64,000 nt of DNA from Leptodontidium sp. MPI-SDFR-AT-0119 (GCA_020726505.1 JAHLEZ010000005.1:1364001-1428000); one strand, 5' to 3'. Positions 1-12,993 are shown, numbered from the stretch's first letter. The notes: generated by a model not told the origin, from the letters alone. Program-made: numbers and translations.

Positions 1-80
1 ATCTCACATTGAATAATCTCATGTTACACTGTTCTGCCATTTCTTCCGTTGTCTCGTCCCGATCACAAGAACCCACCCCC

Positions 81-2772
81 TCAATACTCGCTTAGTCTAA
101 GCTTCTTTCCAATCTCCCTTCTCCTCGCGTTGACCGTCGCGCTCTCAGATGGTTTAGTTGATCCATCATCCAAGCCCTCGCCCCGAGCCTTCAAAGCTTG
201 AAGCAACATGCCGGCATCAAAGAAGCCATCTGCAGAAAAGTTAGCATCTTCTCAAAACCACCGTCTGAAATAGAAAGGGGCCTTACATCCTCCCAAACCT
301 TCATCGTCGCTTGCAGCTGCACTCTCATCTGCGGGTGTCATGGTTCCTGGTGTCTTCTTGCCAGGCTCGTGGGCTTTGATCACTCTTCCTCTAGACTTGA
401 GTCTGCTTCCAGGCTTAGGCCGAGTTGCACTGGCTTCACGCACTCGGCTGGCTTTAGGACTTGTGCCTCGGCGTTGTGTCATGCGTAGGACTCGTCTGAT
501 CTCCAGCAAGTAGCTCTCAAGTGCGTCGACGAATCGCTTTGTTTGTCTGTGCTTGCTGCTGGCGCAGATGCTGATACCTTCGTCCTTGATGATGTATCCG
601 ATACCGAAACCATCTCCAGATGTTGGTCCAAATCCAAAGTGTCGAAGGGATGGATTGCCACAGTTGGAAGTCGAGATGATCGTATTGTTCAATTTATCCC
701 AGCCGCCATCAGCAAAGAGAAGTGGCATGTTGTGATTCTGGCCTCGAGATGGGGAAGAATTGCCACGCACGCGATTTCCGTTTGAACGTACTGAGTGGGA
801 CTCGTCCCCATCGACAGACATCAGCGAGTCCCTGCCAGGGCTGCCAACAACTGATGCGGGATCTCGTTCCGAGCTACCTTCGACGGGACTCGAGTATCCA
901 TTGCTGCTCAATCCGGTGCTGCTGGCAGCTTCTGCTCCATCCTCATCAAGTGCCTTCTGCCACACGCTGAAAAGTGCATACAGATGTCGATCACAACCTT
1001 GTGCTTTGGCACACTCTCTGGTGTTTGCTGTGTGCTGTTGGCAGGCTTTCCTTAAAGCATCCACCTTCTGCTGTGGTGGATTCTCCGCCCAGAAAGTCTG
1101 TACGAAGTCTACAGACTCCGAAGTTACTGAACGAACAGCCTCAGTACGACCATGAAGGTAGACCTTTGTCATTGCTGGTTCATAGGTACACTCTACACGG
1201 CCATACAGCCCATAGTATGCTGCTTGGAAAGCCATCTGAACGAAAGCATCAGGCGAAAATCCCATCCCAGTCATGAAGTTCTTGCCATATGCGGCGAAGT
1301 CCAACGTTGCGAATTCGTTCTGTTGGATCAGATCGGCGAGACGAGTTTCGGCGAATCGAAGAGCAATGCTGAGTTCAGGGACCATATCCCACTCCAACTT
1401 ATGAGGTGTAGTGCTGACATCACCGAAGCTGTTTGGATCTCGCTTGGATGGATCAGGACTTGTTGATGCCCAGAGACTTGGAGCCTGTCCGTTGATGGTG
1501 CGAGCAAACCGAAGAATGGTATCCGTGTAAAGATCACTTGCAAATCGAAGGACCGTATGTCCGTCAACACCAGTGTGCTCGAAATTGATTCCTGCGCTTC
1601 CGTTCTTGCAGACAATGATTTGCAACTTGTCGTACCATCGATTAGTGCAAGTACCGATTTGCACACCCTTCTCAACTTGACTGGTGCCGCATAGCATATT
1701 TCCACAGAGTTCAGCTCCAGATGCAGGTTCCGTGTAATCCAGGCAGAGAATGAACAATGCCGAGTCTACTATTCCAAGACAGTCGGCATTGTTAGACCCT
1801 TCATCTCTAGTAATGACATCTCTCAGACCAGACCAGACCTTTCGATTTTCGGTACTGAGGACACCTAAAGCGCCTTTGGCTGCTTCTTGAATGGGCGTTT
1901 GTTGAGCATCGTCCACGATAGTCTGGAGGTTGATCGACACATCCTTCTCAGTCATAATCAGGTCCGAGTTGTCATCCAGAACATCAAACCAGTAGAATTG
2001 GCCGTGGCAGAGCACAACCATGTGCTTGGCATCAGGATCTTGTCCAATATGGCAACCATTCTCTGTGGGTACACGGGCAGTTCCAAACAATCTGGAGTAT
2101 TGGTACATGCAAAGGGGTTGGCCCCTGATAGTGTCAGGTGGTAGCTCTTCCTTTCTTACAGCACGGACGAATGACAAGGCAGACACCACTAAGGAGGCGG
2201 CACGAGTGACTTGATTGTTCCTTGCAGGTGTTGGATCATCCTCGAGCAAGAAGAAAGGATTCAGGTTCAATACGACAGGGTTGTCGAAGTTTAGGTAAGA
2301 ATCGTACCCTTTGATATGTAAGCATATATCGGTCACAGTGAAAATGGATTTGCTTACAGAACTGCTCGATGTAACTCGTCTTGCCGGTAGCATACTTCTT
2401 CAACCTCTCCTGTAGCTCTGGTCCTTCAGCTTTGAGAAACTCCTCCACTGCTTGTTGAGTTTCGGCATGCTCCCTTGGACTTTGAAGCGGTTTCAGTGCT
2501 GCTAGATATTTTGAAGTACTGCCCTCCAACTCAGGTATGGGTAGCTTGGGTAGCTTATCCTGGGCTGCAAATGTGATGCCAGCCTTGTGCTGTGGCTGGT
2601 CGCTTGCCAGGGGGTTCTTCTGGTCCTTGGTGTACTCATCGGTGGCCTTCTTTGCTCCATCATGGGAGCGGCCAGAATCCTTGGCCAACTGGGGATTCCC
2701 AGGCTCAGCTAACGACTCATTCAAAGATTTCGGCATCGTGAAAGTACGGACGGCTGTGTGGAAAGACGGCAT
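81..2772 (-). CDS. Carnitine O-acetyltransferase, long FacC/YAT2-like form (861 aa)
   Basis: Choline/carnitine acyltransferase that moves acetyl groups between CoA and carnitine, needed to shuttle acetyl-CoA between peroxisome, cytosol and mitochondria on acetate or fatty acids. Three exons: 2772-2358, 2308-287, 229-81. The introns are 49 and 57 bases; the second has a TGCTAAC branch site and ends in TTTCTGCAG. The join at 2358/2308 restores the family N-terminal motif EQFWYDSYLN. The catalytic His is about residue 383 (NFEHTGVDGHT), and the ISTSN motif that follows is also present. Residues about 596-666 are a Ser/Gly-rich insertion, and a basic tail follows residue 750, making it longer than the roughly 640 aa standard enzymes and closer to yeast Yat2. 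The last exon supplies the final 49 residues; reading straight through would stop falsely at 252. The start at 2772 is the first in-frame Met, with a second at 2736. Family is certain; the cytosolic assignment is inference. Confidence 0.93.
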
Positions 2773-5700
2773 CTTGGTTAGCTTTGTAGTTTATGCGTAG
2801 AGTGGTGAGATGGAGGTGCTGATATTCAGACCGCGTAGAGCCGTGCGGTAGAAGTAGTGACAATCTTGAAGATAATAGGATGGCATCCCACTTGAAGAAA
2901 AGGTTTACTTTTAGAGAATAAGACAGAGAAAAGGAAAGGAAAGGAAATGTACAGCAGCCGAGGAAGGCCTGGTTATATCTGGGGTACAGGAAGTAGTCCA
3001 TGGCGGGGGTTTGCCCCGCATGATGATTGATGCTGCAGAATACAATACCATCCATAGACTGAACTCTCGATCCGGCCAGATGGCCCATGTAGGACAGCAT
3101 CCACACCCGCACACTAGCCGGGTAGAATGCCGAGCTAATATCAAGGTCCGCAGCACCGAGTTTTGAAAGTTGGGGGAAAGCTGCATACCAAGGGAACACA
3201 AGAGAGCATGCGTACCTTTTTGAGGTGGTTAATAGGAAATCTCTTGCAATGTGGCCCCGAGATACTCCGCAGTGTGATTTATTCTTCCGGGGTTTACTAT
3301 CTTGAGGATTGTGCCAGCTGTGCCAGCTGTTTTGGTCAGAGCCGTTGGATGTAGGGATGGCTGCTGGCCTCCAATGTGCTCCCTCCAGGTGGTGTGGACA
3401 ATCCAAGCCGAGTAAATGACAGACAGGACAGTATCAGCACATGTGAAAGCGCCTAATACTGCTTTGTGAGGGTACAGCAGCAGAGAGAGAAAGCTTGAGT
3501 TGCTGCCGATGAAGCGGCCAAGCCGTCCGGACAAGAGGATGTTTGGGCTCAGCACACCCTTTTACCGGAGGCGACAGTCGTCAGGCGTTGACAGCGGCAC
3601 GCACCTACTCCGTAGACCTACTTAGAGTTGCAGGTGCGTGTGGAGCAGTTATGGATGGATGGATTGAAGGAATCGAGGCGATAGGGTGGAATGAGGGCGG
3701 ATATGGCAAGACAAGGCAAGGAAAGGCTGTCAGGCCAGATGATCCGGAGGGCTGAGTTGAGAGGGCACGACTGTTCTGGCTTCTGACTTGGTCCCAGAGG
3801 ACAGCAACGTGACAGACAGTCAAGATGGTGCTGGGATAAGACAATACGTTACGATCCTCGCCTGGCCTGGGTAAGGTTGAGGTTGTAGATGAGGTGTGAC
3901 CGGGTTGCTGAGGGGTAAATTGCTTGAAGATGTAGAAGTCTGTGTGTGAGTGATACTGGCAGAGGCGCAGAAAACAGACTACTGCTTAGTATCCCGGTCT
4001 GTCTGTGTGGAACTGAAATTACTGGAAATACAAATAAATGGCTCTCGTCTCGTCGCATGTCATGTCATGCCATGTCATCGGCTCAGTAAGGTATTATACT
4101 GACTGGACTGGACTGGACTGTACTGCACTGCGCTGTTATTTTATCGGTCTGATGACGCTATGCCAAGTCCGCCCAGATCCAGATCCCCGGATTCCTAAGC
4201 GAGGTTGAACTTTTCCGTTGGCCCGCCCGACTTCAACTCAGACTTCACCTTTCGTCTCTTTGTTGTTGTCTGGTCTGACTTTCAAATCATATCTTCAACG
4301 GCAACATCAAATCATTCCTCTTCATCCAGTTATTGCTTTGCTTGTTGAACTAGCGGCACTGCCTTCATTCCCATCGGCCGGACTTTATCGGCTTGGCTCA
4401 TGTCAATGCTTGAGTGAGGCTTGACCGGGTGTTCATACTTTTAAGCTCACCCAACGATAGCTTGTCTCAGCCACTGCAACGGGACTGATATCTTGATTCG
4501 TTGCCCCGTCACATGACCCGGATATCCTTCAACAGTACATGAGCATTGCAGCTGGAGTATCTGTCTGATCTGGCCCAGATTGAAAGCCTGTTGTGGTTTT
4601 TTATAGAGCTGTAAATCTAACGAACGGAAATTGCATTTGTGGTGGCTTTCAGTCTTCGATGTCTTACTCCATACTCATCAGCTGGACTTGACTTCCTTGA
4701 GCTCGTTCCACGACCAAGTCTGAAGACCATGTGAGAACCACTCTCTCGATAATAGTATATTATTTATGGCACTTTCTTCCTCGACGGCAATCGACTAAAC
4801 TCCATTCTTCAACCGAAATCGGTATAAATCTGCTACAGAACTTTTAAATCTAAACAAAAGCCGCAAATTCTCCACGGCGTCAAAAATGGCTGATAGTCCT
4901 TCCTGATCATAATCCGCAGGTGTACAGTGTTATAATCCTTTGGCTAATATCGCTGTTCAATGTTGAGACGGATTTTAAGGAGTGTATGTGTGATAGCTCA
5001 AACGGAATTTTACGTCCTTTGACTTCAATACTTGGCTGAGCTATTCACTGAGACAGGAAGCCATCGAGTATTTTCCTGGCAGTTGTTTCTTTCTGTTTTG
5101 ACCGAGTTGAAGCTATTTAAGTAGCTCTTCGCAAGTACTGTTATTTATTTCTACTAAGAATTCTATTTCGATGAGCAGTGGAGCAACATGTGCCCTCGAT
5201 TCTGATCCTCGAGGCCCTTCCATTCGCTATTCTCCAGATCCTTCACCCCGACATGCAGGAGCCTCTTGAATATTGATAAATACCGAGTAAGTCTTTTGCT
5301 CGATGGTATTTCGAGTAAAATGCCAAAACATCGACAGCAGCCCGGCCATGTCAATCCTCATATCGACAGCCCATCTTCTCCCTAGGCCATGTCCACAACC
5401 AAAAGTTGCTATCATGATCACTAGCCGGAAACAGAGGACGAACTTTGTTTTCTTAATCCATACATTGAACACAGATTTCTCGTACTTTTTCTGTGAGTCT
5501 ATCACAAAGATTCCCGGGCAAGGTATTCCCCCCCCCCATAATTTATGCTCAGCCCCTCATCTCCTTTTCAAACGTGGCACATTCGATTTGGGATTAAAAT
5601 CGAAATCGATTTCCATGACAGTAGTCATGTAACATCAAGCAAAGCTCCAGATCGATTTTGAAATCTGAACAAAATTATACCTGAATTCCACAGGTGATTG

Positions 5701-6384
5701 AGAAAAGTTGAAGATACATGTTGGACTACATCATGTCTCACGAGATGTGTCAAGGACGTCCAGATCAACTTCTAGATTTGTGTAATGACGTCGAAGTTTG
5801 GTCGTCAACCAACAGTTTTTAGGTCATCGGCAAAAGTATTTTATTTGCTACTGCAAATGGCTTTTTCTCGAATCCCCAGTGCTGCCTCGACATCAGCACA
5901 GGAAACGACAGCAGCAGCTCCGTGCGAACTTGAAAAAACTCTCCATACGAAACATAAATCTGCTGCTCAAATCCACTCCAAACAACCTAAACCATAGGTG
6001 GCACGTGCTATGGTGAGCGAATCCTGCTGCGATCTGTAGCTGCGCCGACGTACCAGAGTATCCAAAGGTAATCTTTCAACTCCATTTATTGATCGGACGA
6101 TTAATTTCATTGAAGAGAGGGTCGCATTTATACTATCCCCTCCCCCCAATACAACTCCGGAATTTTTCGGCCAGCAGGCATCACGCAAACAATTTTATAG
6201 GAGGAGAATGACATATGTTACTACGTATAATAAACATCAATGGTACAAAGTAAGCCAAGGACATGAGCGTCGCCCAATTAATAAAGATGAAGTCAAGAAA
6301 AGGCCGAGAGTTCTCGGAACGAAGTATAAACCCATGTCTCCTTTGCCGTTAAGTCCATACCTCAACAGTGCTTCGTCATGCCAT
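2773..6384. other. Intergenic, promoter side of the carnitine acetyltransferase
   Basis: I see no convincing gene in these 3.6 kb. The part to about 4.2 kb is a plausible promoter and 5' UTR for the carnitine acetyltransferase and holds short repeats (GACTG units near 4101, ATGTC units near 4058). From about 4.5 to 6.2 kb the sequence is more AT-rich, with overlapping 60-109 codon ORFs on both strands (for example 5227-5505 minus and 5303-5632 plus) that resemble nothing I know and show no splice logic. A C-tract lies at about 5529. Confidence 0.5.
4101..4125. repeat. GACTG pentanucleotide repeat
   Basis: Tandem GACTG units, four in a row, degrade into TACTG/CACTG. It is a simple-sequence tract in the upstream region of the carnitine acetyltransferase. 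Confidence 0.7.
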
Positions 6385-7693
6385 TCAGCCACGAGCCACG
6401 AGAGGAATAACAGCAACGTAATCAGCACTCTTCCCGGGTGCAGGCTCATAGTTTGACTTCGAGTTGCAAGGTCCAGCACCACCTAAAATGAGAGTGTCAA
6501 CAATTATTTTTAGAAGAGTAGACGGACAGGATAGAGAAAGAGGGTGGATCCAAGGGTCTGCAGTGCTTACCTCCAACTGGATAGTTCACGCCCTGGCACG
6601 CAGTGTTATTGCTACATCCATCAACGCAAGTCTGTAGATCTGGCGTGTTATATGTCGGAACCACATTTCCCTATTTCATCAAGTCAGTCACCACCACTTC
6701 CTCATAAACCAGAGCGAAAAAGAAGTCGACTCACGAATCCAAGCTGATATCCACACTTGAAAGTATACGCCACACCTCTATACACCCGAATTGTCCCATC
6801 AATGCCACCACAGGCATCGGTCTGCTTGAGGCAGGGAGGACTGATAGCGGAGTCCACGTTGGCGTCTTTGACGGGAGGTATCTTGGTATTGCCGTTAGAT
6901 TTGGGGAAACATCCCGGTGGAGACTTGATAAAGTCGATTGCTACGCAGTCGTCACGTTCAGAGCAGAGGGTTTGGCAGTCTTTGAAGGTCTTTGCTTTGT
7001 CTCCGCCGCCGAGGTTGGTGCCATATGTAGCTGCTGGAGTCAGTATCCAGCATTCCAAAAGTTGAAAGAGGGGTATGCGAAGAACTCAGGTGACGTACCA
7101 ACACCCGTATAGTTAATGAAGTTCTTCCCACCAACCGAAACACTTCCAGGGAACGGCGAAGTGCAAGGAGTTAGTGGAGCTGGGGGAGTAGGTGCTGAGC
7201 AAGTTCCCACGAAACTTGCAACCGGTGTTCCAGAACAGCAGCCTCCAGATTTGGAGATGGGGTCGAATGAGTATGTCGTGCCGTTGCTGCAACAAGCACC
7301 TTCGAGAGATTCCCCATCATATGTGAACTGCTGCTCTTCTGGACAACAACCTCGAGATCTGTCTTTGGGCGAAGTGTACTTGTTGCCGAAGCAGGGTTTG
7401 GGACAGACGCTGGGTTTGCAGAAGCACCCGTTTGGTGAGCCGTCGGGGGTGTATGAAGCTTGATAGTTGGGTCCATAAGCAGGGTCTAAGTATAGATATT
7501 AATACCTGAAAGAGGGACATAGGATATGGGCCGCCTCACCATCCGCACAAACTTTGTCGGCTTGCTCCTTTGTCAAGGCTCCTGGAGAAAATATCAGCTT
7601 TGTCTCCTCTCACTATCGCCAGAACGAGTTCCCACCTTGGACGCCAGTGAAAGCAGCTAGGCCAGCAAGACCGACAAAGTAAAAGAAACGCAT
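6385..7693 (-). CDS. Secreted protein with 24 cysteines and PAN/apple-like C-terminal half (327 aa)
   Basis: Six exons: 7693-7636, 7581-7540, 7485-7099, 7033-6735, 6670-6571, 6482-6385. All five introns have GT/AG ends and the splices keep one frame to a TGA. Residues 1-20 form a signal peptide (MRFFYFVGLAGLAAFTGVQG). Residues 31-141 carry 13 cysteines, including three adjacent CC pairs at 80-81, 98-99 and 116-117. Residues about 142-327 look like two PAN/apple-like modules: a DCQTLCSERDDCVAIDF block near 181-197 and a second TCVDGCSNNTACQGVNY block near 276-292. The C-terminus ADYVAVIPLVARG resembles fungal PAN-domain proteins. No catalytic motif is visible. A role at the cell surface, in carbohydrate or protein binding, or as an effector is inference. 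The model is strong; the function is unknown. Confidence 0.85.
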
Positions 7694-9020
7694 TTTCAGT
7701 TAATGTAAATTAGAAAGAGTAAAGACTATTGTTGTATCAGAAGATTGAGTTGAGCCAATGTATATTATCCACTTCAACGGGATATTTGGAGGCATTTATA
7801 GTGAGAGCCCTCCTTACTCAAACTCATTCTGATTTCGTGGTCGAGAAGATTGCAAAAGTAGATCCCTGATAGCCCCCGAGAATAATCTGACAATGTGATT
7901 CGGTATGAACATGGCCAAGGCCGAAGGGAACTCAACAGGTGCATTTTCTATAATGTGTCTGTTAAATTTGACGTGGAGAGAAGAACTGTATCCTGGGTCT
8001 TCGTAATACAGGTTTCTTTCAGCGAATTCCGAAGCTTCCATGAGTGGTTGAAGCATGAGAGTAAAATATGGATCTACTCCTCCAATACCTTGTGGATTGA
8101 GGTACGAGTACGATGTGAGATGAGAGATGAAAACTCACCTCAGAGCAAACGAGCTTCATCTCATTTCCAGACGCCGATCAACTTCAGCTGAAGTTCTAAC
8201 TTACACAAGGAACCTTCATGTTTTACGCATGATCCACCTGGCGAAAAGGCTTTGCGCCATCCGCGAACAATCCGAGCGAATAAAAGTTACTTAAAAGTAG
8301 TACAGTGAGGGAAATGCGTCAATCTTCGAACATGCATGATCTGGTACCTGACTTGTAGGTCGCCTCAAAGCAACCCGATGCTGCACGTCGGCCACCTGTA
8401 CAACGAAGAATCCCGACTTTTCGCTGCGTATGACAACTGTTGTGTCCAAACCCACAAGCATGATGATGACACTGCCCATCAAAAATACCTCGGATGTAAC
8501 TACGCCTTGAGGAGTTGATCATGACTGACAAGCAGGTTCCCTATCTCCCAGCCACGTGGCGTTCAACAGGCGCCAAGATACGTGTAACTTCTGCACACCT
8601 ATGAAAACTGTAGCTCAACGTGTGTCTTGCAGGTGTTGACCAACTTTGTGTCTATCTGGTTGACTGTGTTGAAGCTGACCGAGTAAGCCAAAACACCTAG
8701 TTGGTGTGCTGGACACTTTGGCAAAGCATTAACAACAGCAGCCGCTTACAACTAACAAGTTGATTCAGAGGAAGAAGCCTTTAATGGCAACTTACCGTGC
8801 AGTGGTAGTTCCAGCTTAAGATGCACCACTCAATGAAAAGACTCCTTTTGTGACAAGTCACAAGTAGACTTGACTAGCGAACATTTAGACACTCGTCCTT
8901 TCCAGCACAGCAACGAAGAAATAAAGCACACGAGTGATCAGCCACCTCAGAATCAAAACAATACATGAATCGGAATCTAATCTATCGCCAGAAACGGTAG
9001 CTGAAGCCTCCAAGTATGCC
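7694..9020. other. Intergenic between the Cys-rich secreted protein and NAA35
   Basis: Holds the promoter of the secreted protein and the 3' flank of NAA35. The ORFs here are under 100 codons, lie on both strands, and none has a recognisable motif. Confidence 0.5.
7796..7802 (-). promoter_or_regulatory. TATA-like box of the Cys-rich secreted protein gene
   Basis: TATAAAT on the minus strand, about 103 bases upstream of the ATG at 7693. Position and sequence fit a TATA element; there is no other support. Confidence 0.4.
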
Positions 9021-11614
9021 TTAAGGTATTGGCGTGACCTTAGGCACAACCCACCAATCATGGTATCCCTTCCCAGCCAAAGGTATCTCGACCTTCAGCT
9101 TAACCTGCCCCTTTGTGCCAGCAGCCTCAACAGCCTTCTTCACCGTAGATATAGTAATGCTAGTAAAGATACAAGCCTTTAGACATGCCTTGATATTGCT
9201 CAACCAAGCATCGTGGGATCCCTGGCAGAACGCTTCCTTGTCCGTTAGTTTACTGAGAACTTCAAAGCCTTTCTTTGCTCCCATGGCTGATTCTCCCGCA
9301 AATTGGAGTAGTTCAAGAGTCGAGAATTCGGGTTGAGTGACGTGTCGGGTGAATTCGTCGAATGGAAGTAGTTCCGGAAGACCAATGCTGTAGAACGGCT
9401 TCATTCGTACTTCATATCTCATGGTGTCGTCGCTGTATGGTCTTGGTGGTGGCTTTATCAGGGAGAGACGACCGAGAACTGTAAATAGACACGACAAAGC
9501 GTCCGAGAATCCGTACGTAGCAGCAGATTCCATAGAGGAGAGGTTGATGAAACTCATGGCGCTCATGAACCCTGGATGCTCAGCCGCTGCTGTCTCGGGC
9601 TTCTGGAGAGAGGCTCTCAAACTACGGACGACGAAGCCTCTAATTCTCTCTAGATGACGGCTTCGTGTCTTCGCTAGGTATTGTAAGTACCAGTACATTC
9701 CTGCCAGCTCGTCCGGTTGATAGGTTTCAAGCTCAAATCCCAACTGAACCAACCACTCCATAATTCGCAACTTGTAGAAGTAGGCCCATGACGATAGTGG
9801 GAAGGAGTATATGGGCTCATTCGAAATCTCGGGGTCAATAATAGGCTCCTCTTTGGTAAACTCTCGAAGCTCAACATCCAATTCTTCGGCATCCATTTGA
9901 AGGTTATCCCAATCGACAATCGTGTGGCGGAACGTGCGTCGTATCCTACATCGATTTTGGCATATAGTTCTCATGATATCCAAATACGAACCCGCTGCCC
10001 GGGATCGGAAGATTTCCATGCGAGAAGCCATGTTGTGTCGTGGATCGTGCGGCACCTCAATTTCGTCGTTGAGCTGATCTAACAGCTGGTCTGAAGGAAG
10101 TACAATGGTAGCCAAATCGTCATCAAGAACACGCCGGATTGATACTGCCCCTAGAACAGTCATATCTGCGAAAACGTAGTGTTGCAGTAAGGTTCTAACG
10201 TAAACCGATGGTTGCGGCTTTCGAGCCTGGAAGAGGAAGACAAAGGTCTATTATTTGTTAGCATAGTATTGCTGGATCCAGATGTAACTTACCATGAGAC
10301 TCTGACTGTCGGAGTACTTGAGTACTTCAACCGCAACTGAGGCATCTAAACAGAGTCTTTCCAAATGTTCGAAGGCTGCCTCTTGACTGACTTGTACGAT
10401 CGGACGTGGCGGGACGGTACTGGCTAGCTTTCGCTGTATCTTGACGCTGAACGAAGATGGGAAAGGTTTTCCAAATGGAAGAGACGATTTGAGATCTGGA
10501 ATAAAGCCTGAAAGATCTGACCAAAGCTTCTTCGCATCCCCAGACGTTGTGCTATCTGCACCCTCAACTGTTCGGAGAAATTGAAGTCGAAATTGAAGTC
10601 GACATTCTAGTGCTTTCCTGATCACAGGTTCCATGTCATCCGTACCTGCAAGGAGGGCAATGGTTTCATCAAGAAATTCGGCAATTTTTTCATGCTCGAT
10701 TCCCTCCAGAAGGCTCCGGTGGAAGGTATGGGTGACAAAGTCTTCTTCCTATATCTAGTCGTCAGTCAAAATTCAACCTATTGTTAACATGCGCACACAC
10801 CTCATATGTATGCTCTGACTTGACTCGGTCGTTGACGTAACAGCATGTTTTGATCAGGCCAAGACAATACGCCCTCAATATCTGCAAGGTCATAGGTTCA
10901 TCTGCGCAACTCTCACTTCTGTCGAAGAAGGTCTGGCTAACATTCAGCGGGCACGGTGACAGAATCCTGTCAATATACAAGCTAGTGAAGATCGTTTGCG
11001 CGAGCGGGTGTCCCATGTGCCATGCCATCTGTGACATTAGCAACTTCCCACCTTTTCATTGGATCATATATTACCTCGTGGCATAGCAGTTGATCGATAA
11101 TCCCTATGATCTCTTCTGGAAGTAGATCTTGCCCGAAGTCGAAGTCATCCTCCATGGTTTCTCCTGGCTCGAGATAGCCACTATCCATCTTACGGTCCAT
11201 AATCTGCCAGCGTCAGCCCCAGTTAAAACCTGTCATTTGCTTCGAAACTTACCTCCAAAGCCCCAACGGACTCAAAGAGCGTGAAGAACGGATCTTTGAC
11301 GAGCTGGCCAATATCGAGCTCTGAGAAGTCTATCAGCACGTGATTGAAAAACTAGGTACTCTGGCCGAGAACTTACGTTGAGCCGCGAGGGTGAACTGTT
11401 CGGTGATATCCATAGCTATCACGCCCTTGCTCTTTAACTTGGGTGCTGGTGGTGGCTCGGGGTCATAGGCGGCGAACGGGTCTACCGGTCTGTTTTCATG
11501 GTCGTTGAGATTGACGTTCGCTGCTTCTATAAGATGGTGAGCTAGGAGGGCCAATACTCTGGTAGAGAAGGCGTTCTTGCCTTGAGAGATGGCAGAGACA
11601 CCATTGCTATGCAT
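9021..11614 (-). CDS. MAK10: NatC N-alpha-acetyltransferase auxiliary subunit Mak10/NAA35 (781 aa)
   Basis: Auxiliary, ribosome-anchoring subunit of the NatC complex, which acetylates the N-terminus of proteins starting Met-Leu, Met-Ile or Met-Phe. Six exons: 11614-11377, 11320-11253, 11203-11075, 11028-10801, 10748-10293, 10247-9021. The introns are 45-57 bases with GT/AG ends. Exons 1-3 join to give the family hallmark DITEQF...GQLVKDPFFTLFESVGALEIMDRKMDSG (shown broken; about residues 70-118), where other members usually have IMDPKMDSG. Exon 4 carries the conserved MAWHMGHPLAQTIFTSLYID block. The last exon holds the C-terminal Mak10 region with SSWAYFYKLRIMEWLVQLGF. Yeast Mak10 is 733 aa, so the length fits. 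The first 70 residues are poorly conserved, so an alternative start at the Met of MDITEQF cannot be excluded. Confidence 0.93.
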
Positions 11615-12321
11615 GTTTTGTTTGTTGTGCTGGAATGTTCTCAGTGCAGCCAGCTCATGGGAGTTTGGATGTTTGTCGCAAGAGGATTCGAAGTCGGAAG
11701 ATCTCGCTTGAAGGTGGTGCTAGATGGAGCTCGTGGAGAACAGACCTATCAAAATACAAATGGAGTATTGTGCAAGCCCTCGAGCTCGAGAACGATTGAT
11801 TCGTTAGTTTTACAGAGAACGTGAGATTCTCTTCGAAGCATTTCGTCTTAGCCTTTAGCCTTAGCACATCTACTTAGTACCTACACCTTCAGGTTCCCCC
11901 TTGATATCAGATAGGAAGGTACCTTGCCTACCCATCAGCCAAAATTTTAGTCCTTTTACGCAGGCCCGAAGGCAGAGCATCAATTTTCAATTGTAATCGT
12001 GTCAAGCACCACAGTCCAGGGACTACATCTAGAATCCTCTGTTATTCGTATCCCAGGGAAGACATGCGTTCCGAGGTGTAGCATCTCAAGAGACAGGCCT
12101 GGCCAAGGGTATGTTCAACCATCTCACATGTATCAATCCAGTTCACATAATGTTTGGCTCTTCATGCAGAGTTCGACCGGACCTTTGAATTGCTGGGCTT
12201 TTCGTCCTCAAATAATATAATTGTACAATCCACCATCGATGTCCGTCCTCCAAAACTATCCACCCTCCAGCCGGCCCTCTATCCCGCCAATCCTCCTTCC
12301 ATCAATGTGCCCTCCCGGAAT
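11615..12321. other. Intergenic, NAA35 promoter and ATP15 3' flank
   Basis: No gene seen. The short ORFs on both strands are unsupported. Confidence 0.5.
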
Positions 12322-12682
12322 CTACGACTGGGTGCCGGCCTCTGCCATTGAAGCAGCGTTTGCCTCTGCGACGCTCTTGCTCTCGCCTTGCTTGCCGTTC
12401 TGATTCAGTCCCAATGTCAGCTGAATCCCTTCCACGCATCCGTATCGCCTCGAGGGGATCACTCACGTTCCATTTGGCGAACTTCAGTTCCATCTCTCCT
12501 CTTCGCTCTGCTGCCAGCCTCTTGTCATCCTTCAAGCTGCGGCGAACGACTCGTGCGGCGACTGAGAGGTATTTGTTGTAGCTGTTGAGAGGTTTGTCAG
12601 TCCAAGCTCAATCGAGGATCGATTGGATTTCGAGGGACTGTGGAACATACGTGAGACCTGAAGCTTTCCACGCGAATGCCAT
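12322..12682 (-). CDS. ATP15: Mitochondrial F1F0 ATP synthase epsilon subunit (74 aa)
   Basis: Small central-stalk subunit of F1-ATPase that stabilises the gamma-delta-c-ring contact. Three exons: 12682-12651 (32 bases), 12581-12467, 12399-12322. The spliced protein starts MAFAWKASGLTYNKYLSVAA and continues RRSLKDDKRLAAERRGEMEL, then KFAKWNNGKQGE, which is the signature of the eukaryotic epsilon chain. At 74 aa it is close to the 60-70 aa family size and, as usual, lacks a cleaved presequence. An in-frame run extends 71 codons upstream to 12895 but has no conservation signal, so I take 12682 as the start. It lies head to tail downstream of QCR2. Confidence 0.95.
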
Positions 12683-12993
12683 TGTGTATGATGGGAGGTT
12701 GTGAGGTGAGATACAGCGGTTGATGAGGTTGCTTGAGTTGGGAGCTGTTGGAGCTCGGAACAGATCGAATTTGATGCCGAATGGACCACGTGACCAGGAT
12801 TCCAAACGATCCCTGAACCCACGCTCTTGGGCCATGAGACGATCTCGAGTGGACGGGGCTTGCAAATTCACGTTCACATATGCATATCTAGTCACTAGGA
12901 AGATTTTGGACAGTCAAATTGCTCATATATCTACAGTACACTCTAGAGCTGTTGATACAACCCCCTTCCCACTCTCCCAGACTAATGAAAAAT
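12683..12993. other. Short intergenic between QCR2 and ATP15
   Basis: These 311 bases must hold the 3' end of QCR2 and the promoter of ATP15. A CACGTG (E-box) occurs near 12787. Nothing else is seen. Confidence 0.5.

Noticed and set aside
5227..5505. 92-codon minus ORF with a 63-codon ORF in another frame
   Set aside because: Tried to splice the two; the only donor-acceptor pair is under 20 bases, too short for a fungal intron.
12608..12895. N-terminal extension of ATP15 in the same frame
   Set aside because: The epsilon subunit family starts at the MAFAWKASGL Met; the extension has no family match and reads into the promoter.
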